Part shown: positions 1 through 5,601 of the stretch, piece by piece
How positions within the stretch are numbered: position 1 is the first letter of the stretch
How the letters are laid out: every line of letters begins with the position of its first letter
Assembly (NCBI GenBank): GCA_017547125.1
Contig: JAFYQL010000200.1
Coordinates: forward strand, 1 to 5,601
DNA from: Bacillota bacterium
GTDB taxonomy: Bacteria; Bacillota; Clostridia; Lachnospirales; Anaerotignaceae
DNA: 5,601 nucleotides
Reading direction: 5' to 3'
Translations under genes and position numbers: made by a program
Notes under the pieces: generated by a model
What the model saw: the letters and a program-made list of their open reading frames with translations, nothing else
What the model was told of the DNA's origin: nothing
The model's database searches: none

Positions 1-1284
1 ATGGGTATCAGCCTTCTTGACTGTGCGGATGCTGACATAGATAAATTTAACGAAAAGGTTTATAACAAAATTACAACCTGCGCAAAGGATCTTGTTAAGG
101 TTGGGGAAGAACTTGAAAAAGAACTTGGTATTCCTATTGTAAATAAAAGAATTTCAGTCACACCTATCGCCATTGCTGCTGCAGGCACAAACGCTGACAG
201 CTATGTTTCAGTTGCTGAAACACTCGACAGAGCGGCAAAAGATGTTGGTGTAAACTTTATCGGCGGTTTTTCTGCCCTTGTACAGAAAGGCTGTACAAAG
301 AGTGATATGGTGCTTATCAACTCAATCCCTGAAGCACTTACAAAGACAGATATCGTATGTTCATCAGTAAATATCGGCTCATCAAGAAACGGTATCGATA
401 TGGACGCCGTAAAGAAAATGGGTCAGACTATCAAAGAAACTGCTGAAATGTCAAAAGACAACAACTGCATGGGTTGTGCAAAACTTGTTGTATTCTGCAA
501 TGCAGTAGAAGACAATCCGTTTATGGCAGGCGCTTTCCACGGTGTTGGCGAAAAAGACTGCGTAATCAACGTAGGCGTAAGCGGTCCTGGTGTAGTTAAA
601 AAAGCACTTGAAGAATGCAGAGGCAAAGACTTTGAAACACTTTGCGAAACTATCAAGAGAACTGCATTCAAAATTACACGAGTTGGTCAGCTTGTAGCAC
701 AGGAAGCATCAAAGCGTCTTGGTGTGCCATTTGGTATTATCGACCTTTCACTTGCTCCTACTCCTGCAATCGGCGACAGTATTGCGGAAATCTTCCAGGA
801 AATGGGCCTTGAACAGGCAGGTGCACCTGGCACAACTGCGGCTCTTGCTATGCTTAACGACAATGTTAAAAAAGGCGGCGTTATGGCAAGCTCATATGTT
901 GGCGGTTTAAGCGGTGCTTTCATTCCTGTAAGTGAAGACAACGGTATGATTGAAGCGGCAAGCATGGGTGCTCTTTCTCTTGAAAAGCTTGAAGCAATGA
1001 CTTGCGTATGCTCAGTTGGTCTTGATATGGTTGCCATCCCTGGCGATACATCAGCAGAAACAATTTCAGGCATTATCGCTGACGAAGCTGCAATCGGTAT
1101 GATAAACAACAAAACAACTGCTGCACGTCTTATCCCGGTTATCGGCAAAGGCGTTGGCGAAACAGTTGAGTTTGGCGGACTTTTAGGTTATGCGCCTATT
1201 ATGCCGGTAAACACATACAGTTGTGCAGACTTTATAAACAGAGGCGGCAGAATTCCGTCACCTATCCATAGTTTCAAAAACTAA
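1..1284 (+). CDS. PFL family protein (UPF0210 / DUF711), 5' end outside the window
   Basis: The 427 visible residues match the UPF0210 (PFL) family along their length. Recognisable conserved blocks are MGISLLDC at the start, NKRISVTP (48-55), FIGGFSALVQKG (86-97), SSVNIG (121-126), NAVEDNPFMAGAFHGVGE (167-184), NVGVSGPGVVK (190-200), DLSLAPTPAIGDS (248-260), GGLSGAFIPVSED (301-313) and the C-terminal PIHSFKN. Family members are usually about 450 residues and have roughly 25 residues before the 'TMGISLLDC' block, so the ATG at base 1 is very probably an internal Met and the true start lies upstream of the window. The protein is predicted to be soluble and cytosolic; its biochemical role is not established. 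Relatives often sit next to a small ACT-domain protein, which cannot be checked here. It is cysteine-rich, including a CMGC pair at 156-159. A strong terminator follows the TAA at 1282-1284, so it ends its transcription unit. Confidence 0.93.
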   Translation: MGISLLDCADADIDKFNEKVYNKITTCAKDLVKVGEELEKELGIPIVNKRISVTPIAIAAAGTNADSYVSVAETLDRAAKDVGVNFIGGFSALVQKGCTKSDMVLINSIPEALTKTDIVCSSVNIGSSRNGIDMDAVKKMGQTIKETAEMSKDNNCMGCAKLVVFCNAVEDNPFMAGAFHGVGEKDCVINVGVSGPGVVKKALEECRGKDFETLCETIKRTAFKITRVGQLVAQEASKRLGVPFGIIDLSLAPTPAIGDSIAEIFQEMGLEQAGAPGTTAALAMLNDNVKKGGVMASSYVGGLSGAFIPVSEDNGMIEAASMGALSLEKLEAMTCVCSVGLDMVAIPGDTSAETISGIIADEAAIGMINNKTTAARLIPVIGKGVGETVEFGGLLGYAPIMPVNTYSCADFINRGGRIPSPIHSFKN

Positions 1285-1306
1285 AGTTTCGCTGAAACGA
1301 TATTTT

Positions 1307-1345
1307 ACTGCTGTGAAACCGATAATGGTTTTCACGGCAGTTTTT
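1307..1345 (+). terminator. Intrinsic terminator after the PFL gene
   Basis: The left arm ACTGCTGTGAAACC (1307-1320) pairs with GGTTTTCACGGCAGT (1327-1341) across a 6-nt loop, with one G-U pair and one bulged base. A run of five T residues (1341-1345) and a further T-rich stretch follow. It starts 22 bp after the stop codon, as expected for the end of the PFL transcript. Folding energy was not computed. Confidence 0.9.
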
Positions 1346-1357
1346 ATGTTTTATAAT
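1329..1357 (+). promoter_or_regulatory. Candidate sigma-A promoter for pepD
   Basis: A perfect -10 box TATAAT lies at 1352-1357. With a 17-bp spacer, the -35 position (1329-1334) reads TTTTCA, which matches 4 of 6 bases of TTGACA. Transcription would start near 1363-1365, leaving a leader of about 44 nt before the ATG at 1408. The -35 box falls inside the right arm of the preceding terminator, so the terminator and promoter share DNA. The -10 box is convincing; the -35 is only moderate. Confidence 0.6.
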
Positions 1358-1407
1358 GGGAATAAGAACAGATAATTTTGGATAAACTTTAATCGGAGGA
1401 TAAACAC

Positions 1408-2853
1408 ATGAGTGCTTTGGAACATTTAAACCCAAGAAAAGTGTGGAAATATTTTGAAGAAATAAATAACATACCTCGCGGAAGCGGAAACGAAAAGGAA
1501 GTAAGCGATTATATAGTTGCTTTTGCAAAGGAAAGAGGTCTTTGGGTATATCAGGACAAATTTTGGAATGTTTTGATTAAAAAGCCTGCCACACAGGGAT
1601 ATGAAAACAGCCCTGCAGTAATTCTTCAGGGTCATATCGATATGGTGTGCGAAAAACTTAAGGACAGTAACCACGATTTCACAAAAGACCCTATCAAGAT
1701 GTATGTTGACGGCGACTTTGTGAAGGCTGAAGGCACAACTCTCGGTGCAGACAACGGTATTGCCGTGGCTATGTGCCTTGCTCTTCTTGATAACAGTGCG
1801 GTTATGCATCCTGCACTTGAAATCCTTTTCACAAGTGATGAGGAAACAGGTATGATTGGTGCAATCAATTTTGATTACAGTCTTCTTGAAGGTAAGCGAC
1901 TTATCAACCTTGACACAGAAGAAGAGGGCCATCTTCTCACTTGTTGTGCAGGCGGCTTAAGAGCAAAAATTGCACTTCCTATAGCAAGAAAAGCAGCTGA
2001 AGAAGGCAAGTATGCTTTTAAAGTAATGATTTCGGGTCTTAAAGGCGGACATTCCGGTGCGGATATTCACCTTGGCAGAGCCAATGCAAACAAACTTATG
2101 GGACGTTTGCTCGAAAAACTTATGACAGAATGTGACTGCGATATTGCTGAAATCAACGGCGGTGCTATGGATAATGCCATCACACGTGATGCAGAGGCAG
2201 TTGTGCTTGTAAATGATATGGAAGCATTTACTTCATGCCTTGAAGAAATGCAGAATGTTTTTAGAAACGAATACGAAAAAACAGACGGCAACATCACAAT
2301 CTCTGCAGAGGGTGCGGATAAGGTTGAAGCTGTTTTTGATACTGCAACATCAGCAAGAAGCATTGCAATTTTAAACAAAATAACATACGGCATTGTTGCA
2401 ATGAGCCAAAATATCAAAGGTCTTGTGCAGACAAGCAGCAACATCGGTGTTGTATCAACAGAAGAAAATGAAATTACATTCACATCTGCAGTAAGAAGCG
2501 CAGTTGATGCTGAAAAATGGGAATTGGTTGAAGTATTCAAGGCGCTTGCGGAAGAAAATGGCGCAGAATTCAGCTATAAAGGTGTTTACCCTGCTTGGGA
2601 ATACAGAGAAGTTTCACCGTTAAGAGATAGTATGGTAAAGACATTTGAAAGAATGTTCTGGAGCAAAATGCATATAGATGCTATTCATGCAGGTCTTGAA
2701 TGTGGTCTTTTCAGCGGAAAAATGCCTGATGTGGATATGGTTTCTATAGGTCCTGATATGGCTGATGTTCATACTCCTGATGAAAGAGTTGGAATAACAA
2801 GCGTAAACAGAACATACAATTATCTTATTGCAGTGCTTAAAAACTTAAAATGA
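1408..2853 (+). CDS. pepD: Aminoacyl-histidine dipeptidase (PepD, peptidase family M20)
   Basis: This is a cytosolic zinc dipeptidase that cleaves Xaa-His (carnosine-type) and other dipeptides during peptide turnover. The 481 residues are close to the 485 of E. coli PepD. The M20 active-site set is complete: GHIDMV with ligand His76 and catalytic-site Asp78, GADNG with bridging Asp115, SDEETGM with general base Glu145 and ligand Glu146, NLDTEEEG with Asp169, and DVHTPDE with His455. Their spacing mirrors the E. coli enzyme. The lid/dimerisation domain occupies roughly residues 190-380 and carries GGHSGADI with His215. There is no signal peptide. The start is fixed by the strong site GGAGGA (1395-1400), 7 nt before the ATG. 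A promoter candidate sits in the upstream gap. The membrane-protein gene follows after only 17 bp with no terminator, so the two are probably cotranscribed. Substrate range cannot be read from sequence; a broader dipeptidase activity is possible. Confidence 0.96.
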   Translation: MSALEHLNPRKVWKYFEEINNIPRGSGNEKEVSDYIVAFAKERGLWVYQDKFWNVLIKKPATQGYENSPAVILQGHIDMVCEKLKDSNHDFTKDPIKMYVDGDFVKAEGTTLGADNGIAVAMCLALLDNSAVMHPALEILFTSDEETGMIGAINFDYSLLEGKRLINLDTEEEGHLLTCCAGGLRAKIALPIARKAAEEGKYAFKVMISGLKGGHSGADIHLGRANANKLMGRLLEKLMTECDCDIAEINGGAMDNAITRDAEAVVLVNDMEAFTSCLEEMQNVFRNEYEKTDGNITISAEGADKVEAVFDTATSARSIAILNKITYGIVAMSQNIKGLVQTSSNIGVVSTEENEITFTSAVRSAVDAEKWELVEVFKALAEENGAEFSYKGVYPAWEYREVSPLRDSMVKTFERMFWSKMHIDAIHAGLECGLFSGKMPDVDMVSIGPDMADVHTPDERVGITSVNRTYNYLIAVLKNLK

Positions 2854-2870
2854 AAGAAAAGTGATATATT

Positions 2871-4037
2871 ATGAAGCTGCCTTTTGACAGGGACTATTTT
2901 AAAATTTCGCTTTATGCCTCAGTTTGTGCAATTTCGGTTTTTGCCGCAGTGTTTGTTATAACAAACATTGTGCAGATAATTGACGGTGCAGTAAGAATTT
3001 TAAAAAGCTCCTTTGAATTGGCAGCTCCTTTGTTTATAGGCATATTTATTGCATTTTTGCTTGAACCGCTGACAGAATTTTTTGAAAAAAGCTTTTCGAA
3101 AGGACATTCAAAATACAGAAAGAGATATATCGGTGCAGTTATGTCTTTTGTTACAGTTGGGTTGGTTTTGATTTTTGTCGGGGTGATGCTTTGCAGAAAT
3201 GTTGGCACAGCAGATATGAGCGGTATTGCGTTGGGCGTAAACCGTGCGGCGGAGGAGATGCTTTTCAGAATAGATAACCTTCAGTACAATCTTAGCCATA
3301 TGGGAATACTTTCTTATCTTAACGGTGCCGTAAACTCAATGATGGGATACATTTCTTATATTGCCGACAGAATAGTTTCTTCTGCGGCATCAGCAGTTGC
3401 AGGCGCGGGCTCTGCGGCCATAGATATAGGAATTGGCTCTGTAACGGCATTTTATTTTCTGCTTGAAAAAGAAAAGATTATTTTGCGACTTAAAGATGTG
3501 ACATACACATTTTTGCCGGCTAAAGCTGCAGATGTTATAACATCGTTTTTTAAGGATATAACGGTTGTTTTTTCGGGGTATATAGCAGGGCAGATGATAG
3601 ATGCCATGATTATGGCGTGCCTTTTTTCGGTATGCTTTTATATTGCGGGCATAAAATATGCCTTTGTTATAGGTGTGTTTTCGGGTGCATTAAATATAAT
3701 TCCTTATGTTGGTGCGGTTTCGGCTTTGATTTTGTCTTCGCTTGTGGCACTTGTCAGCGGCACACCGGTTAAGGCGCTTTATGCGGCGGTTGTTGTGCTT
3801 GTTATTCAGCAGATAGATACTGCCATAATTTCGCCGAAGGTTGTTGGAAGTAAGGTGAAGCTTCATCCGGTGATTGTGATACTCTCTCTTTCTGTTTTTG
3901 GAAATCTTTTTGGTGTGTGGTCAATGGTGTTTGCTGTGCCTGCGGCAGCAGTTATAAAGCTTAATTTTGACAGACTTTATATTTTAAGAAGAAATAAAGT
4001 GGCTTTAAGTTTGACACAGAAGAAAAATCACATATAA
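2871..4037 (+). CDS. AI-2E family transporter (TqsA/YdiK/YtvI-like membrane protein)
   Basis: This is a 388-residue polytopic inner-membrane protein of the AI-2E (formerly UPF0118/PerM) family. Hydrophobic segments are visible at about 12-34, 48-66, 88-108, 178-198, 236-258, 262-290, 300-317 and 330-363. The C-terminal half carries the family signature: SGYIAGQMIDA (235-245), NIIPYVGA (275-282), QQIDTAIISPKVVG (313-326), LHP (331-333) and a final FAVPAAAVI. The more polar region around 110-175 fits the soluble loop seen in the family. Members have been linked to AI-2 export, sodium/proton exchange and osmotic functions, so the name does not prove a role in quorum sensing. The start codon has only a modest ribosome binding site, GTGAT at 2861-2865, matching the 3' part of the AGGAGGTGAT consensus. 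Codons are more T-rich and less uniform than in the PFL and pepD genes, consistent with modest expression and a hydrophobic product. Its 3' end contains the tcdA promoter. Confidence 0.93.
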   Translation: MKLPFDRDYFKISLYASVCAISVFAAVFVITNIVQIIDGAVRILKSSFELAAPLFIGIFIAFLLEPLTEFFEKSFSKGHSKYRKRYIGAVMSFVTVGLVLIFVGVMLCRNVGTADMSGIALGVNRAAEEMLFRIDNLQYNLSHMGILSYLNGAVNSMMGYISYIADRIVSSAASAVAGAGSAAIDIGIGSVTAFYFLLEKEKIILRLKDVTYTFLPAKAADVITSFFKDITVVFSGYIAGQMIDAMIMACLFSVCFYIAGIKYAFVIGVFSGALNIIPYVGAVSALILSSLVALVSGTPVKALYAAVVVLVIQQIDTAIISPKVVGSKVKLHPVIVILSLSVFGNLFGVWSMVFAVPAAAVIKLNFDRLYILRRNKVALSLTQKKNHI

Positions 4038-4038
4038 T
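4011..4038 (+). promoter_or_regulatory. Full-consensus sigma-A promoter for tcdA, inside the upstream gene
   Basis: TTGACA at 4011-4016 and TATAAT at 4033-4038 are both perfect consensus hexamers, separated by 16 bp. The boxes overlap the last nine codons of the membrane-protein gene and its TAA (4035-4037). Transcription would begin near 4045, giving a leader of only about 12 nt before the ATG at 4057. This would let tcdA and the RseC-like gene be transcribed independently of pepD. Confidence 0.8.
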
Positions 4039-4044
4039 GTTTTT

Positions 4045-4051
4045 AGGTGAT
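4045..4051 (+). promoter_or_regulatory. Ribosome binding site of tcdA
   Basis: AGGTGAT matches the 3' half of the AGGAGGTGAT consensus and lies 5 nt before the ATG at 4057, which supports that start. It falls at the predicted transcription start of the promoter at 4011-4038, so a transcript starting a few bases later would lose part of it. Confidence 0.75.
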
Positions 4052-4056
4052 GAATT

Positions 4057-4776
4057 ATGGAAGAAAGACTTTCCAGGACACAAATGCTTCTTGGGGAAGA
4101 GGCTATGGAAAAACTTAAGAAAAGCAAAGTTGCAATATTTGGTGTTGGCGGAGTAGGCGGATATGCTGCAGAGGCCATTGCCAGATGTGGTGTAGGCAAA
4201 ATGGTGCTGGTAGATAACGACGATGTGAGCGTAAGCAACCTTAACCGTCAGATAATAGCCCTTGAAAGCACAGTTGGAAGAAAGAAGACAGAGGTTATGG
4301 CTGAAAGAATAAAAGACATAAACCCTGAAAGTGAAGTTGAATGCCACAATGTCTTTTTTTTGCCGGGCAACAATGATATAATAACAGATGACATTGATTA
4401 TGTGGTGGATGCCATAGACACTGTAAGCGGAAAAATTGAGATAATAATGCAGTGCAAGGCAAAGAATATTCCTGTTATTTCTTCTATGGGTACAGGAAAC
4501 AAGCTTGATCCGTCACAGCTTAAGATAACAGATATTTATAAAACAAATGTCTGTCCTCTGACAAAGGTTATGCGCAAGGAAATGAAAGACCGCGGAGTTA
4601 AAAAACTTAACGTGGTTTATTCAGAAGAAATTCCTCGTACACCTATACTTACCAATGAACAGGCAGAAGAAGAAAACGGAAAAAGACGACGTACACCGGC
4701 AAGTATATCATTTGTTCCGCCTGCTGCGGGCTTGCTTATTGCGTCAAAGGTTATAAAAGATTTATCGGAGGTGTAA
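4057..4776 (+). CDS. tcdA: tRNA threonylcarbamoyladenosine dehydratase (TcdA/CsdL, E1-like)
   Basis: This cytosolic enzyme uses ATP to cyclise t6A at tRNA position 37 into ct6A (cyclic t6A), tuning decoding of ANN codons. The 239 residues form a ThiF/MoeB-type Rossmann domain. The nucleotide-binding loop GVGGVGG is at 29-35, the ribose-contacting acidic patch VDNDD at 52-56, NLNRQ at 61-65, the E1-type lysine in GRKKTEV at about 77, and DAID at 118-121. The TcdA-type segment VCPLTKVMRKEMK (165-177) and the end SISFVPPAAGLLIASKVI are close to what I recall of Clostridia members. The paired CxxC zinc motifs of MoeB and ThiF are absent, which argues against those enzymes. It is slightly shorter than E. 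coli TcdA (about 268) and lacks any obvious C-terminal membrane segment. It has its own strong promoter, and the RseC-like gene follows after 2 bp. Confidence 0.95.
   Translation: MEERLSRTQMLLGEEAMEKLKKSKVAIFGVGGVGGYAAEAIARCGVGKMVLVDNDDVSVSNLNRQIIALESTVGRKKTEVMAERIKDINPESEVECHNVFFLPGNNDIITDDIDYVVDAIDTVSGKIEIIMQCKAKNIPVISSMGTGNKLDPSQLKITDIYKTNVCPLTKVMRKEMKDRGVKKLNVVYSEEIPRTPILTNEQAEEENGKRRRTPASISFVPPAAGLLIASKVIKDLSEV
4767..4773 (+). promoter_or_regulatory. Ribosome binding site of the RseC-like gene, within tcdA
   Basis: GGAGGTG lies inside the last codons of tcdA (encoding Ser-Glu-Val), 5 nt before the ATG at 4779. The tcdA stop (4774-4776) lies between this site and the start codon, an arrangement that favours translational coupling. 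Confidence 0.85.
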
Positions 4777-4778
4777 AC

Positions 4779-5222
4779 ATGGCTGAAAAAGGTCTTGTTA
4801 TGCAGGAAAAAGGCGATAGCCTTGTTATTAAAATGAAAAGAAAAGAAGCCTGTGCAAAATGCAGAGCATGTGTTGCAGGCCTTACTGAAAAAGATATGAT
4901 TCTTGAAGCAAAAAATATGTGCAGAGCAACTGTTGACGACTGGGTTGAAGTTGAAATTTCAGAAAGCGGTTTCCTTTTTGTAGTTGGCATTATGTACGGT
5001 ATTCCGCTCATCGCACTTCTTGCGGGTATCTTTATCGGAAACTTTGTGCTTGCTCCAATGCTCAGCTTCATAAATCCTGATGTTACAAGCTTCTTCACAG
5101 GTCTTGCTTTTACAGGACTTGCATATCTCTGGATAAGAAGCCAGGAAGACAGATGGAAAGAAAAGAAAATCACTCCACTTGCGGTAAGAGTTACAACAGA
5201 GCCGCTTCCTGGAGAAGACTGA
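4779..5222 (+). CDS. RseC/MucC-like membrane protein (SoxR-reducing system family)
   Basis: This 147-residue protein has the RseC/MucC layout. A short N-terminal cytoplasmic part carries cysteines at 25, 28 and 31 (CAKCRAC) plus Cys48. Two membrane helices follow at about 65-90 and 103-119, then a charged tail rich in Lys, Arg and Glu. In proteobacteria, RseC helps keep SoxR reduced together with Rsx/Rnf proteins, and in other bacteria relatives are found near Rnf electron-transport genes. Whether this copy serves SoxR is doubtful, and neither soxR nor rnf genes are present in the window. The cysteine spacing suggests metal or Fe-S binding or thiol redox chemistry, but this is inference. It starts 2 bp after tcdA and almost certainly shares its transcript. 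The hairpin with T-tract 17 nt after the stop ends the pair. The family assignment rests on layout and cysteine pattern, so it is less secure than for the neighbouring genes. Confidence 0.82.
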   Translation: MAEKGLVMQEKGDSLVIKMKRKEACAKCRACVAGLTEKDMILEAKNMCRATVDDWVEVEISESGFLFVVGIMYGIPLIALLAGIFIGNFVLAPMLSFINPDVTSFFTGLAFTGLAYLWIRSQEDRWKEKKITPLAVRVTTEPLPGED

Positions 5223-5231
5223 TACAGTGTG

Positions 5232-5283
5232 TCCATAAACCCTCTTTAATCATAAACTGATTGGAGAGGGTGTTTTTTATGGA
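5232..5283 (+). promoter_or_regulatory. Extended hairpin masking the ribosome binding site and start codon of the last gene
   Basis: Outside the terminator stem, TCCATAA (5232-5238) is perfectly complementary to TTATGGA (5277-5283), which contains the ATG at 5279-5281. The inner stem's 3' arm holds the likely ribosome binding site, GGAG at 5263 and GAGG at 5266, the latter 9 nt before the ATG. In a read-through transcript the combined helix (about 21 pairs with a bulge of about 5 nt) would hide both. The pairing is seen directly in the sequence; a regulatory role is inference. Confidence 0.5.
5239..5278 (+). terminator. Intrinsic terminator after the RseC-like gene, abutting the next start codon
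   Basis: ACCCTCTTTAATCA (5239-5252) pairs over all 14 positions with TGATTGGAGAGGGT (5258-5271), with two G-U pairs and a 5-nt loop TAAAC. One G and then six T residues (5273-5278) follow. This is a canonical terminator shape ending the tcdA-rseC-like transcript. Unusually, the T-tract touches the ATG of the next gene at 5279. Folding energy was not computed. Confidence 0.88.
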
Positions 5284-5601
5284 AATAAAAAATATTTGCT
5301 GCTGCGAAAACGGATTGAACTGCAGTCAGAATGTTTTCCGTACTATATGCGAAAACTGCGGTGTAAAAACAGATGAAAATATGATGGATATGCTTAACGG
5401 CATAAGCGCTGGATTTGGCATAAATGGCATGTGCTCTGCCCTTATCGGCGGGCTATGTGCGTTGGGCAGTGTTTTCAGTGAAGACGAGATGAAACTGTTA
5501 CGAATTATGCTTTTTATGGATTTCAGCGAAAGGTTTTCATCACTTAACTGCGGAAGAGTGGAAACAAAAAATGAGTGTACCGATGTAATTGAATTTGTGC
5601 A
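5279..5601 (+). CDS. C_GCAxxG_C_C family (putative redox-active) protein, 3' end outside the window
   Basis: An open frame runs from the ATG at 5279 to the window edge without a stop: 107 complete codons plus 2 bases. The product matches the C_GCAxxG_C_C family of small, putatively redox-active proteins in layout. GLNCSQNVF (12-20, Cys15) corresponds to the family's N-terminal Cys block. GINGMCSALIGGLCALG (47-63, Cys52) corresponds to the Cys-x-Ala-x-x-Gly core. SSLNC (87-91) and NEC followed by DVIEFV (98-107, Cys100) correspond to the last two cysteines. Family members are typically about 120-160 residues, so most of the protein is visible. Extra cysteines are present: a CCC triplet at 7-9, Cys24, Cys27 and Cys60. 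There are no membrane segments or signal peptide. The biochemical role of the family is not established; the conserved cysteines suggest metal or cluster binding or thiol redox chemistry. I see no separate promoter: the start directly follows a terminator T-tract. Later in-frame ATGs (from 5381) would delete the first family block, so 5279 is preferred. Confidence 0.82.
   Translation, partial: MEIKNICCCENGLNCSQNVFRTICENCGVKTDENMMDMLNGISAGFGINGMCSALIGGLCALGSVFSEDEMKLLRIMLFMDFSERFSSLNCGRVETKNECTDVIEFV

Noticed and set aside
687..1148. 153-codon open frame on the minus strand inside the PFL gene
   Set aside because: It is a shadow of the strongly conserved sense gene. Its translation resembles no family, and it has no credible ribosome binding site or promoter.
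1269..1298. Two tiny inverted repeats near the PFL stop codon (TAGTTT/AAACTA and GTTTC/GAAAC)
   Set aside because: Stems of 5-6 bp with 3-nt loops, no T-tract, and partly dictated by the codons of the conserved C-terminus HSFKN. The real terminator is the hairpin just downstream.
1358..1407. Riboswitch or attenuator in the pepD leader
   Set aside because: The leader is only about 44 nt, A/T-rich and without a clear helix or known aptamer motif.
2067..2540. 157-codon minus-strand open frame inside pepD
   Set aside because: Low-complexity Ser/Thr/Ala/Leu translation typical of the antisense of a coding frame. It overlaps the PepD lid domain completely.
2854..2870. Possible separate promoter or terminator between pepD and the membrane-protein gene
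   Set aside because: Only 17 bp with no inverted repeat, and I found no convincing -35/-10 pair just upstream. The gap fits ordinary operon spacing.
5177..5230. Possible promoter for the last gene upstream of the hairpin (TTGCGG and TACAGT-like boxes)
   Set aside because: The boxes match consensus poorly and are not properly spaced, and any transcript would still have to pass the terminator at 5239-5278.
4751..5236. 161-codon minus-strand open frame covering the RseC-like gene
   Set aside because: The sense frame has a strong ribosome binding site, a family-like cysteine pattern and membrane helices; the antisense product has no recognisable features.

Overview
The window looks like a chromosomal segment from an anaerobic low-to-moderate GC Firmicute, most likely a member of the Clostridia. 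The evidence is the AT-leaning base composition, strong AGGAGG-type ribosome binding sites, short intergenic gaps with all genes on one strand, cysteine-rich proteins, and the particular families present: PFL/UPF0210, Clostridia-like TcdA, an RseC-like protein and a C_GCAxxG_C_C protein. I cannot name a species.

Layout, all on the + strand: (1) 1-1284, a PFL (UPF0210/DUF711) protein whose first residues lie before the window, closed by an intrinsic terminator at 1307-1345. (2) 1408-2853, pepD, a cytosolic dinuclear-zinc aminoacyl-histidine dipeptidase. A promoter candidate (1329-1357) overlaps the preceding terminator. (3) 2871-4037, an AI-2E family membrane protein 17 bp downstream of pepD and probably cotranscribed with it. 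(4) 4057-4776, tcdA, the E1-like enzyme that cyclises t6A in tRNA. Its promoter (TTGACA, 16 bp, TATAAT: a full match in both boxes) lies inside the last codons of the membrane-protein gene and predicts a leader of only about 12 nt. (5) 4779-5222, an RseC/MucC-like small membrane protein with an N-terminal CxxCxxC, starting 2 bp after tcdA and using a ribosome binding site inside the tcdA coding sequence. (6) A long hairpin with a T-tract (5232-5283). (7) 5279 to the end, the first 107 codons of a C_GCAxxG_C_C family redox-type protein, cut off by the window edge.

The genes are mostly housekeeping (peptide turnover, tRNA modification, membrane proteins), and I see no defence system, mobile element, CRISPR array or RNA gene. 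The longest stretch without a gene is the 123 bp between the PFL gene and pepD, which holds a terminator and a promoter candidate. The observation most worth following is the hairpin before the last gene. Its T-tract abuts the ATG, its 3' arm contains the ribosome binding site, and an additional outer helix would pair the start codon itself. This makes it a candidate expression gate between two cysteine-rich, probably redox-linked genes.
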